DNA from: Tomocerus qinae
Lineage: Eukaryota > Arthropoda > Collembola > Entomobryomorpha > Tomoceridae
Assembly (NCBI GenBank): GCA_020055645.1
Contig: CM034547.1
Coordinates: 41,457,909 to 41,521,908 of the forward strand
DNA: 64,000 nucleotides
Reading direction: 5' to 3'
The notes beneath the pieces are model-generated. The model was not told where the DNA came from. It did not search any database and worked only from the letters and a program-made list of their open reading frames with translations. Of this stretch, positions 22,701 to 34,349 are shown piece after piece. Both the position numbers and the translations under genes were made by a program. The stretch's first letter is position 1, and each line of letters begins with the position of its first letter.

Positions 22701-25213
22701 CAGATTTTACCGCAGACGGAGTGTAAATATTAACTTCTTTTTCTTTGGCAATAGGTGCCGAAGGAGGAATAGTGTTCACTTCTTTAAGTACAGGTACCGA
22801 AGTAGCAAGAGTAACGATTTTTGGGGCAGGAGGCGGAACCACACTCTTAAATTTTAGTGGGGGAATCATAACATTAATTTTAATGGGAATACTAGCAACC
22901 TTGGACTTTTTTGCTGAATAATTGACAATTTTAGCTGAGCTTACCAAAGAATTAACAACCTTAGGTTCTAACACAGAAGAATTAACAACCTTAGGTTCCA
23001 ACACAGAAGAATTAACTATCTTAGGTTCTAACACAGAAGAATTGACTGTCTTAGGTACTAACACATGAGAATCGACTGTCTTAACTTCTAACACAGGAGA
23101 ATTAACTGTCTTAGGTTCTATTATCGAAGAATTAACAATAGCTTTTTCTACAGGAGAATTCTTCCCTATTTTAACTTTATCTGAAGAATGAGTAACACCC
23201 TTAACATATTGTAGTGAAGTTTTTTCATGAACGACTTCCTTTGGGGGCACAGCAACTGATTTGGCTATCGGAGTAACAAGCTTAAAATTTTCTAATGACG
23301 GACTAACGGCATTAATATTATTCTCTATAGGCGAAGTAACAGCAATAATCTCTTCAACTGGAAAAGTAACAACACTAATAATATCTGCTAACGGCGGATT
23401 ACAACTATTGACTTGTGCTTCTACCGTCAGAGGAAGAACGCCAAGTTTTTCTATAACTTCAGCTCTTGATAATGTACTCCCTTTTTCCAATCCATTTAAT
23501 TTTTGACGTTTTTTGTCGATAATCGCACTAAGGAAATTATAAACAATATTTGTTAAACATGGAATATTTATAAGGGCCATTTATTTTTGATTTTAGGTTC
23601 AGAACAATGTAAATTAATCTATAATAATTTTCTACGTTCATAAGTAAAATATGAAATGTGGACGTAAGTCTTAGTCATACCATTTAGCACTTTTCTTTGC
23701 CTCGTTAGAGTCACAGTTTGGTAATACCACTGAAATTTGAGCACCATCAGTTTCAATGTGACAACGATTGTCTCCAACATTTAAAAATACACTATTAGCG
23801 GCCGAAATTGCACCTTCTCTTTGCAGAGACCTTTGAGTAACCGAGGAGGGTTGCTTAATACATTCGTCCACGTCGTCTTCGAGTTCTGTAACAGAATGAT
23901 AGAAAATAATATAATTAACTATTAAAATCAACAGTTAATGTTGTACATTATTTTTACCCCATCATTATTCTTATTTATTGGAGCTGGTGGATTTTACTCT
24001 GTTGTATTAGGACTTAGAATCAAGAATAATACATTTACTACTTACTGTGAACTTTTAAATCACGGATTAAAATTTCCGTTTCACGACTTTCTTCGTCTCC
24101 ACTCCAGTCAGCCACATAATCATCAAAAGAAGCTACCTCAGATTCTGAATAATCATCTGGCGGTCTTGCAAATACCAGATGCTCCTTTCGGACAACATAA
24201 TACACTACACTTTCATTCGTGTTTCTTATTTCAACAGTTTTAGCTTCACGTGGGCTTTCAACCAAAAGGTGGTCATTTTGTACATTTTGATTGCGTAAAC
24301 CGTCAAAGTTTTCTAACCCAAAGGTTTTGCTTGCATAGATATTTCCTGCGTCCAAAGGTTCACGTTGCACGTCCAAAAGTTTATAACAGCCAGCAGGATT
24401 TCCCAAAATGTTTTCTTTTGAAGATCTTTTCTTTTTTTGGAAAGTTCCAACAACTCCTGTTGAAGTGGAAGGCTTATTCTGAGAATTGACATCCAAACCA
24501 TTTAATATTTCAGAGTTAAAAATTTCTAAGGCACAATTTTTGTTTGTTAAAGTGTTGATATTTGTTCTAGAGAGATTTTCGGGATTCAAAATTCCATGCT
24601 GTAGATTCAGACATCCTAAATTGTTACGATTTTCTTGCTGATGCAAAACTTCAGAGCCAAAGTTTTCCAAGGTTTTTACTGGAGTTAGAATTTGATTGTG
24701 AACATGCAGTGATCCAGGTTTTATTTCATTATTATTGTTTTCGACGACAAAAATATCATTTTTCGTATTTAAAATTTGAGAAGTCAGGTCTTCCAACCCA
24801 GAGGTATATATATTTTCTATAAAGGAAATCTCATTTGGGGCTTTCAAGAGTCTAGCATGAAAACTTTCCAAGTCGTTACTAGTATCACAAGGGCCTATTA
24901 TAAGTTCATTTCTTGCATTTACTATTTCTAAATTAAATACTGTGAGATAATCACTCAGTCTTGTCTGAATTTCAATCAATTGTTCGTCAATCTCGTACAA
25001 TTTCTCCGCATTTTTGAAACAAACCGTGCAAAACGGTGGATGCAGTGTCTGGTCATTGTGGTTCCAGTGAAAATAATTCCCTTTGATTTCATCGCTCAAA
25101 TATTTTACGCTACTGGAGTATACCTTCTTGTAATGTCCTAGGGAATGTGTCCAAATATTCTCAAAGGGTTTACGACAAAGGAGACAAGAACAGAAACTAT
25201 TATCTGTTGTCAT
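19737..25213 (-). CDS. ZAD-like, 24-finger C2H2 zinc-finger protein
   Basis: There are five exons (25213-24046, 23885-23681, 23527-22211, 22116-21646, 21567-19737), joining in frame to 1663 residues. The N-terminus has paired cysteines (CSCLLCRKPF, then PFCTVCFKNAEKL), like a ZAD dimerisation domain. A long disordered linker follows. Exon 3 has a run of about 10-residue repeats (SSVLEPKVVN) and then four fingers. Exon 4 has four fingers. Exon 5 has about 16, including YQCNVCTRIFSKNHKLKDHM and YRCHVCDKTFYTIMRLQKHR. An asparagine-rich spacer precedes the last finger. Expected role: nuclear DNA binding and transcriptional regulation; the target is unknown. The finger blocks in exons 3, 4 and 5 look duplicated from one four-finger module. 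Confidence 0.85.
22930..23150 (-). repeat. 30-bp coding repeat inside the zinc-finger gene
   Basis: About seven imperfect 30-bp units encode ten-residue repeats of the form (V/S)LEPK(V/I/T)VNSS. The three most central copies are almost identical. They lie in the disordered linker before the first finger block. Confidence 0.75.
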
Positions 25214-27807
25214 TTCTAGATGTTATTGGTTGACACACTTGACAACTGTCATTCATGATTAGATTGACATTCATTGATTCCAACGAAAGCTGAGTCGTTT
25301 GAATTGTGGCTATTCAAATGTAAACGTATAAAATTATAAATCTATAAAATTATTTAACAAAAACAAAAAATTATATAAAAACACAACAAAAATACACAAA
25401 ACTACGACTAATTTACTAAATATTTAAATCGCCGCCGTTTTCAAGGATGATGGAAGACCATTCTGTCAAATTCTTCCTATCTCCACACTCCTTCTGTCAG
25501 TTCTTTCATGTCACATTCTCCCAAACTCGCATTGCCTCAAGCAAAATCATAAAAAACAATCCCCCTTCTCTCCCTGCTTCATCCACGTCACTTCAATGCA
25601 TACAATTTCATACAACTCACATCTCACTGCTCTTGATTTGATTTGACATGGAATTTAACAATATTTTGCTGTAAACTGCAAGTTTTTATGACTAATTCTT
25701 ACAAATTCCTTTTTAATGGAGTTGTGAGTTCTATTGTGAATTTATTTCATTACATAGAATATCAAGGATGTGATACTGCTATTGAAAATAGTTTTCATGT
25801 TATCTTTTCGTTTTTATTGACGAAAATTTAAAAATGCTAAATAAATATTCGTAATAAGATGTGCGTAAGTGAAAAAGTTCATCTTCATTCAGATCTTCTT
25901 CATGTCGTGGTCTCCAAAAATGTCCAGTCTAGAAAGCGTCACCAAAGTCATCATTTATAGCATTTCTGTTTGAATTTAAAATGTGAATCTAATAAATCGT
26001 CCTTTTAAAGAGCAGCAGAAAATATAAATCATTTCTTCATGGCGCAGTATGGTGTCAACATAGATTAAAGTATCACAAGCAGACTTTTTGTCTATGTATA
26101 ATGCCAATGATGTAAAATACTTTTTCTTTTTCTGGTACTGCACCGAACCGGAGTGTATAGAATTGGAGGAGTCACAAATCAAGTATAATATTATCTATAA
26201 GTTGATCATGTCATGTCTCATAGTCATCGTTCGTATATACGATGCCTAGATGAAATATATGGGCTAGGCTGCGAAAAATGTAGCTTTCCTGTTTTCTTGG
26301 CGAGGATTCAGATCTGTTTGCCTGAATGCATTTTTAGATTTCCTTTCTGTAGTAATGTATTATGAAAATTCTTACTTTTCTTCCCTATTTTTGTGTACAA
26401 TTTCATAATAGAGTGAAATAATTAATTACACTAATCTATGGATAGACAGACGAATGTCCAAAAGCTTCCCTCCACATCTCTTGTTAGCTACGCCAATGAA
26501 AATAACGGGACACAGCACACAAACCCAAGTTGCTTTAAATTAAGTAGGAATTTGGAAGAGCGTTGTCAACATGAACATTCTTAGGAAACGTGCTATACAT
26601 CTACACTCATATATCTATTTACATGGTGAATGCAAATAGATTAGAATACATACTACGTAGTTGTATAGTAGACAAGCAGTCCGGTTACTTACTCCTCTTG
26701 CATAATGTTCATTTGAGTCGGTCTGGGGATCATTATTGGCAATGAGTTCCATCTATTTGAGTACGATATGCAAAAAAAACTCAAGTGTAAACATTAACTT
26801 TTTGCACGGGGGTCTTCCAAATACAAAAACGCATTGCTTCCTAATATGCACGGCAGGGTTTGTCTATTAATGACGCTATAACATATTTCATGCTACATAC
26901 AAATCTCATTTATTTCGAATTTCGATTTATCCCGATTTAGAATGACACGGCACAGAACAAAGACAAAAATTATATGAATCCGCAATTCATGGCATCGACG
27001 CACACTCACAATATTTTTGTATTTTTTAAAAGAAAGTCGAAAGTTTGGATTTTTATAAAAATCACATTTATTGTAGAGGATATTGATATAAAATATATTA
27101 TCATACTGCCACATATGTCGAGAAGCAATAAAAGGATTTAAATATTGCAAACATTATTATACAGAATAATTTCATTGTGTATTATAACTGCATTTTACAT
27201 ATCATTAGGCTAATAATAGAATTTAGCATCTTAAAATGAAATGCATTTAAATGCACAGAAAATAGTTTGTTCATACTTCTGAAGTTGGATGAATTTTGAG
27301 CCAATGATCCCCTCTGAACAAAGCAAATGTTGTCGCAATGTTGTTTTGATATTCACACTATATGGTGCTAAAAATACCACCCTTATGACTCTTTTTACTC
27401 CTCTTCGTTATAAACCTTCACTTTCAGCAACCTCAAGTCATTTCCTATTTCATCTTTTGTGTTAAGGTTTATCTACTAGGGATCCTACAAAGTGATAAGT
27501 TTATGTTCATAGTTTATATACCAATTGGTTTATATACGTAGACTACATACATCTCGGTTGATTGGGTATTGAGTAATTATTTAAAACATTGGTATAGAAT
27601 CTAATTAGAGGCTGCCATACAATTTCAATTCTCATGCAAAAAGGAATTTAGCAATAAGAAGGACGATCCTAGCATAAAAAGTGAGCATTTTTCTATAAAA
27701 ACGGAAATTGCAATAAATATCTTGAAATAGGCATTTTAGAATCATCGTTAAACGTTTTATCTTATTTTGGGTCATTCTTCTTGCTGAAAAAATAGTTGTC
27801 AATTGAC
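25214..27807. other. 2.6-kb divergent intergenic region, no gene seen
   Basis: The region separates the zinc-finger gene (minus) from the SMYD gene (plus), so it should hold both promoters. Only short, unsupported open frames are present. Confidence 0.5.
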
Positions 27808-30800
27808 ATGGAAGCCAAATGTCCAATTTGCGGAACTTGTGCGCCTCGGTTTTGTTCTGGATGCAGAGTGGTATCGTATTGCTCAGCCGAGCACCAGAAA
27901 TTGCATTGGAAGGAGCACAAGAACAATTGTCGTGTGTACATCATAAAGAAGAATGATATCTACGGTCGATATCTCGTCGCTGCCCGAGATCTCAAGGAAG
28001 GAGTGGTCATCATGACAAAAAGAGCAATTGTTGTGGGACCAAGGCAGGACACGAAGCCCGTTTGTCTCGGCTGCCATAAACACGTCAATGGTGCTTACAG
28101 ATGCTCCTCCTGCTCATTTCCCATGTGTGACAAAATCTGCGAGAAGGTATTCTATCTATCTTCACAAATTGTTTAGAATAATAATTTATCTCTAAAATGT
28201 TGTCATTTTTATTTTTTTAAACACTAGAAATCTATTCATGCAAATAACGAATGCAAAATATTTTCGAGAGAAAAGGAGACACTTGAGATTTCAAACTATG
28301 AAGATATTCATCCTGCTTACGAATGCGTTTTTACGATTCGGTGTCTAATGCTGAAGGAAAATGATGCTAGAAATTGGGAAGAACTGCAGACAATGGAGAG
28401 CCACAATGAAATCAGGAAGAAGTTAACAGATTCTTGGCAAAGAAACGAGGAGAATACAGTCAAACGACTACGAGATAAATATCGAATGCAAGATTACTCA
28501 GAAGAACTCATTCATTCTGCTATAGGCTATGCTGCTGTCAACGCTTTTGAAATTAGAACTAAAGAAATTGAGTGAGATTTAAAATAATTTTGTTTTTTTT
28601 TCAATCATGTTTTTAATTTCTAATTTAGATTTTCAGATCTAGTGATTGATGATTAATATGAAATTTTATGTGACCAGGTATACGGTTTTGTCGTCACTTG
28701 CCAATTCCAATAATTTTAATATGCACCATCGTAAGATCAATTAATCACTAAACAATTAATTATTCAGCTGTGCAGAATTCGTACACATAAGCTAAAAGAT
28801 TTATATTAAAAATTGCTTCGTAATTCGTAATACCAAATAATAATAATTGTCTTGTGTATGTATGTATCTATAATCGTACAGTAGTCCTAGCCTAGTTGTG
28901 GAGTTATCTTCTGTACACAAGCACGTATTTAGTAGGGGGGCGGGGGGGGGGCGCAGCGCCCCCCCTAAATCTGAGAAAAAGAGAATTTTTTTTTCAAAAA
29001 TGGCCTGAAATTGCAAAATTTTTTCGCGCTTCGCCCGAATATGGCTTATTTTAGGTATAATTTTTGCTTCCGCCCCCCCTTAAACAAATTTCTAGATACG
29101 TGCCTGTCTGTACATATGTCAAATATTTCAGCATGAGAGTCAAAATGTGCATGAGTGTAAAAGGATACCCGAACCGAAGGTAAGTTTTTCATCAACTTCG
29201 TTAGTTATGATTTGCAAAAAAAATTGCTGCAACATTATAATTAGTAGAATCTAAAACTTTTAGTATTATTTTTTCTAATTTCTAACACAATTAAAATCCT
29301 TGACCACTTCTAAAAATAGTGGCCAAAAGTAAGAAAAAAATTTTCATATGGAATTTTTGTTATTTTCAACAAAATTCTTTTCTTGCTATTTTATGAAAAT
29401 ATAAAAATTTTGCATATTTTTGGTTCCTCAGCCAATAGCTGTAAATGGGCACTGTAGTGTGTTCAAAATTCGACATATCAGTGTTTTATTTTAGCCGGCA
29501 TTTTTACATTTTAGCCAGCCTACTTGCTAGAATTGGCCTAAAATGCTACAAAGTGGCCTAGGGGCTAAAAATACAATTCCTACACTACTAATAATACTCC
29601 TCCCGAAAAATTAGTTCCGAATTACTTTTGAGTTTAAAATGCTTTTATGTGTCTAAAGTAGATTTCGAAGAACTCTTGAAGTCTTAAAATGCAATTTTAA
29701 GAGTTCAAGAGTTAAAGTTAATTTTTAAAGTAATTTAAAAAATTTCCTTGTTCTTGAATTAGTTTTTAAACTATTTTAGCCACTGGCTTTAGAATTAGTA
29801 TTTTTAAACAATTTTAGCCACTGGCCAAAATTTAGCAGCCACTAGGCAATTTTAGCCTCTACCATTATAACCACCCACCATGTGGCTAGCGAAACACTGA
29901 TTAAGATGAGCAGGTATTTATCGCAGAGTTTATAACTGATATTATTACTGTGATTCGTATAGAATTTGTGGACTTTTCCCGGAAGTTTTTCTGATGGCTC
30001 ACGAATGTATTTCAAATACGCACCATTCAATCACGGAAAATCATCAGATTACCATAAGAGCGACAGTGCCTATAAAGAAGGGTGACCTGATCACCACGTC
30101 ATACGCCCACTCAATGGACGGTACTCTCGACCGTAGAAAGTTCATCAAAGACGCCAAGTTCTTTGATTGTTCATGCAAAAGATGCGTCGACCCCACGGAG
30201 ATGGGCACTTTCTTTTCCGGGGTCAAGTGTACCATTTTAAACTGCCCTGGATATTTGCTACCTTGTTCTCCCACTGACTATGAGTCACTCTGGACTTGCT
30301 CAAATAAAAAGTGCTCTAGTTCTCTAAATGTAGACAAAATCGAAGAGATTGTTGAAGGGATTAGATTTGAAATGGCTAATGCGAGGAAAAATGCAAATAA
30401 CTACGAGCTTGTGTGCAGATTTGAAAAGATATTGGAAGCAAAAAGTGGAAAAGTGCTTCATCCGAATCATTTTCTACTGATCAGCATCATCCGTAAGAAC
30501 ATTTTAAAAATTCTTAAGTACCTTAATAAGTAATGTACAATTTAACTTGTACAGGGTCTTTGACGGAACTTTATGGACGGAGCGAGGGATGGATGTTAAA
30601 TGATTTAAGCCTGGAACTTCTAGCGAGGAAGGAAACACTTTGTAGAAGATTGTTGAAAGTGTTAGATGTCATTGAACCTGGATTATCCAGAATAAGAGGT
30701 GATTTAGTAACAGAATTAAGTTTGATTGATAATACCTGAAGGAATTTGAGTTTTTGTTTTTATTTTCCAGGACTAATAAAGTATGAACTGCATGCGTCTT

Positions 30801-31009
30801 TGTATCTACTCGCCCAAGAGAGATTCCAAAGTAGCCAAATCTCAGAAGATGAATTGAGGAATAAATTAGAAGAAGTTATCACCTTATTGCAAGAAGCCTT
30901 CCAGATTTTAAGTTTCGACACTTCGAGTTCGGTAGAAGGAACAATTGCCGACTCGATTCCATTGAGCATTGAAGGAGTCAAAGGCATCAGAGATTACTTT
31001 TGTGGGTAG
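27808..31009 (+). CDS. SMYD-type (SET and MYND) protein, SmydA-like
   Basis: There are five exons (27808-28146, 28228-28571, 29963-30492, 30555-30698, 30771-31009), joining to 531 residues. The MYND zinc finger is at about residues 5-41 (CPICGTCAPRFCSGCRVVSY, CSAEHQKLHWKEHKNNC). The split SET domain follows: AARDLKEGVVI, NAFEI, LFPEVFLMAHECISNTHH, ITTSYAHSMDGTLDRR with the usual catalytic-side Tyr, and a post-SET CSCKRC. The C-terminal helical region is TPR-like. The family methylates lysines of histones or other proteins; the arthropod SmydA branch is poorly characterised. The usual N-H-S/D-C-x-P-N pattern is altered to AHECISN. Intron 2 (1.4 kb) carries a hAT-type MITE. AATAAA lies at 31155-31160. 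Confidence 0.88.
28918..29106. mobile_element. 189-bp hAT-type MITE in SMYD intron 2
   Basis: The ends are CAAGCACGTATTTAG and CTAGATACGTGCCTG (imperfect inverted). They are flanked by a perfect 8-bp duplication TCTGTACA (28910-28917 and 29107-29114). The interior is G-runs facing C-runs. An 8-bp duplication with CA-G start fits hAT. A relative lies at 49860-49986. Confidence 0.85.
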
Positions 31010-31154
31010 GAAACACAACATTATTGACATGAAATGCTAAATAGATAATTTGGTGTTACTATAAAATAATTCAGTTTCTCGAATATTGGTTGTTATTATC
31101 TGCAATTATAGTAATTTCTGCAATAGTAAGTACCATACATGAATTTTTGTTTAT

Positions 31155-31160
31155 AATAAA
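31155..31160 (+). terminator. polyadenylation signal of the SMYD gene
   Basis: AATAAA 146 bp after the stop codon, on the sense strand. Confidence 0.5.
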
Positions 31161-31169
31161 TACACATTG

Positions 31170-32680
31170 TTATTACAAATATTATTGTTTTTTTTTTGTT
31201 TTCCTATTAAATGAATCATAATAAGTCTAATTTAATTCTTGTGGAGCATCGGCACCGCCTTATTTCTTCTAAAATGTCATGAATGCAGACTTTATTGAAA
31301 CTTTATTATTATGCACTATTTTTCTGATTCAGAAAAGACTCCCTTTTGATATAGACTTTATTTTTTATTATAATAACAGCAATATAAAATACATTATCTA
31401 TTGTAGTTTGAATCATGCCAGTGGGACAAAATGCAATATCTATTGTAGTCATAAATAAAAATATAAACAATACTTATTGAAGTTCAGTTTCAGTTTACAA
31501 TCGTCTGTAGTTCTATTTGTAGTGAGTGTCAGATTTCCTTTGTACCATTGACCAAATTTGACCTTTATAGGCATTGTAATTTGTCCTATTAGAGTTTTTC
31601 AATTTTTAAACTAAAGGTATTGCGTTTTGTCCTATTATGGACTTTAACCAAAATAGAGATTTTATTTTTTGTCTCGTGTATGCATGATTTTAAACTCCAT
31701 GTAAATATTTTCCTTTCTGTACTTGTGAAATGATAGAGTCCCATAGGATAGCCGTGCTGTCGTCACTGCCATGAGCAGGTAAGAAAGAGTAATAAATAGT
31801 TGATGTAAGTGATTTTGTGAAAGTATATAAACTAGAAGGATTTAGGTGAGAACTTTTGCCTGGGTAAAACTAATAGTGAGACAGAACATTATAGTAGGTA
31901 GCTTGGCTTCCCTTCTTTAATACTCAATTTTGCCATTCAGAAATTATATGGGACTTTTACCAGAATAGTAATACTAATAATAAAACATATTTCTTATAGT
32001 AGGGTCACTGTAGGGTACTCACCCTTACAGTAATCATTTTTTAAGGAAAAAATATTATCTGACCATTTAGAAAATATAAAACTATTTTTATCTAGAGCTT
32101 TTAATTTAATTCTGAACTTTCAAACTGTTTAATAATATAGACTCTAGCTTGGATAGTTTTATTGATAGAAGGGACTTTCGTGGGTTAGGTAGGATTAGTT
32201 CTCACTCCGAAATCCAAAAAGAAGAACTTGTGTATGTGTTATACTATATAATAAAGCTTAACTCCAGAAGATATGTTTTTTCTTCATAGGGTACTTCCGT
32301 TAGTCCTAGCTTTTCAAGAGTATCAGTGCCTAAACATTCTTCAGCATGCATATCTATTAAAAACTGTAGGTTAGTCGACGCTTCGAGGTATACCCTTAAC
32401 AATGTAAATAATATGTACTGTACTACCTTGTTAGTGCTCAAATACTACCTGCTAAATATTAATGCCCTGAGTAAGGTCCTTTTATATTATGGAATATATT
32501 GAAAGGAGATTATTTGGGTCTTCGATATTGTATCGCTTTTATGTAAATAGGTTATATAAGTTGATATCGGAGTTAAGTCAGGTCTGCTAACCTTTTCTAC
32601 AATGTCTGTCTGGTGAGGTTGAGACTGGAACTATATAGACTGTCTCTTTGCATTGCATGGGCACAACCTACATAATGTTC
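31170..32680. other. intergenic, no gene seen
   Basis: AT-rich, with two near copies of an ATCTATTGTAGT segment near 31400. A minus-strand open frame at 32244-32441 has no motif or splice support. Confidence 0.45.
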
Positions 32681-32687
32681 TAGTGCG

Positions 32688-32695
32688 TATAAATA
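32688..32695 (+). promoter_or_regulatory. TATA box of the cyclophilin gene
   Basis: TATAAATA lies 79 bp upstream of the start codon at 32774, in the sense orientation. Confidence 0.6.
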
Positions 32696-32773
32696 GCGGG
32701 TATTTTTCTCCAATATAGTTCATAGTTGGAGCAGGGAAGGTTCATAAAACATTTTTGTCTATTCTGCTTTACA

Positions 32774-33512
32774 ATGAAGGCTCTACTCCTTGGACTGATT
32801 TTTGTTATCACAATTCTTCAATTTTGTCAATGTAATGGTGAGTTAAAAATATTTATTACAAAGTGTATTATTATTTGTAATGCTTTAAATTATTTTGTGG
32901 ACAATATTATTTATTGGTGTTAAAGTATTGATTTTTAATGTCATAAAGGGATTGACCATGTTAGTGTTGTATTAAATATAATTGTAAATGTATTTTGCAG
33001 AGACCATAAAAGTTTTTATGGATTTGGGATATTCGAAAGAAGCAAAAGGTGAATTAAAAAGTCTGGGCAGAATAGAGATCGAACTAAGGAAGGATGTGGT
33101 TCCCAAAACAGCCGAAAACTTTCGCGCACTTTGTACTGGAGAAAAAGGGTTTGGGTATAAGGACAGCGTACTTCATCGTGTTATCCCCGGATTTATGATG
33201 CAAGGAGGAGATTTCACCGCTGGAGATGGCACCGGAGGAAAAAGTATTTACGGACGCACCTTTGCTGATGAAAACTTTACATTAAAGCACGATGGACCTG
33301 GAGTTCTGTCAATGGCCAATTCAGGGAAAGACACAAATGGATCTCAGTTCTTCATAACTTTTAAAAAGACAGGATGGCTTGACGGGAAACATGTCGTGTT
33401 TGGAAAGGTAATTAATGGAACGGATGTCGTCTCAGAAGTTGAAAAAGTCGGCTCTGCGAATGGGAAGACTACAGGAAGAGTTGTTATCACCAATTGTGGC
33501 GAACTGAAATAA
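32774..33512 (+). CDS. secretory-pathway cyclophilin (peptidyl-prolyl isomerase, CypB-like)
   Basis: There are two exons (32774-32837, 33001-33512), giving 191 residues. The signal peptide [20 protein letters not shown] is encoded by exon 1. The cyclophilin fold follows, with the catalytic Arg in LHRVIPGF, then [24 protein letters not shown] and the cyclosporin-contacting Trp in [13 protein letters not shown]. It catalyses proline cis-trans isomerisation during folding of secreted proteins. There is no KDEL-type tail (it ends CGELK), so it may be secreted rather than retained in the ER. The [14 protein letters not shown] loop is canonical. AATAAA lies at 33662-33667 and 33678-33683. Confidence 0.95.
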
Positions 33513-33683
33513 TTACGTCAACTATAACTATCATTTTATATTCAATTTGTATTAAATTATATTTTGGACCGTCTAATGCGAGCTAAATGCACCATTTTTG
33601 AGTTTACGAATATCAATCTCAAAACATCTGTGTAAATCGGACCACACTTTTTGTCATCAGCAATAAACATTCAAGAAAATAAA

Positions 33684-34340
33684 ATGTTATGGATTTAAAA
33701 CATTAAAATATATTATCATCATCCTTGCTACTATTTTATTCAGATTATCTTAGTAATTTGTCTCTACACATAAAAACTAAATCATTTTCAAGGAAGGAAA
33801 TAAACAAGCATTACAATTTATATAGTTTAAACTGTCTTCATAAATAAAATTAAAATCAATGACTTCAGTAAATACTCAAATACCTATTATATTGCCTAAT
33901 TATTATTATTATTATTAATAGACTATGCAATTAATAAATAGTGTACTAAGTTGAAAGTGAATATACAGGATTTTACCATTCTTAAAAATTAATGTGCAGT
34001 TTTGAAACCACTTTTTATGTAATTCAAGCTTCATCCGATTTCATCTGACTATCCGTTCGTTTAAACAACAAATGAATGTTTAACGATTAAAAAGCACTAT
34101 AATCAGTGTATTTTTGAATAGTTAATTTCTGCCGTTTTACTATGTATTCATCTAAATTATTACGATGAAGTTTAGTCACTAACGATGAAGACGATGACGA
34201 TGCGTCATTTAAATTGCGTGAAGTTCAGTTTATTAACGTTCTCTTTGTTTTCATTGTTCTATTTTAAATGCATATCCTTTTAAACCAACTATTTAATGTT
34301 CTTTGATACTCCCGATTTCCATTGTTTTTTAATCGTTATA
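33684..34340. other. intergenic, no gene seen
   Basis: AT-rich spacer with a short ATT microsatellite near 33900. No exon is supported. Confidence 0.5.
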
Positions 34341-34349
34341 AATATTTTT

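Noticed and set aside
22207-23580. Separate second zinc-finger gene starting at MALINIPC
   Set aside because: That ATG lies in an intron; the acceptor at 23528-23529 joins this block in frame to the ZAD-like upstream exons, giving one gene.
32244-32441. Minus-strand 65-codon frame with some protein-like composition
   Set aside because: No recognised motif and no splice partners found.
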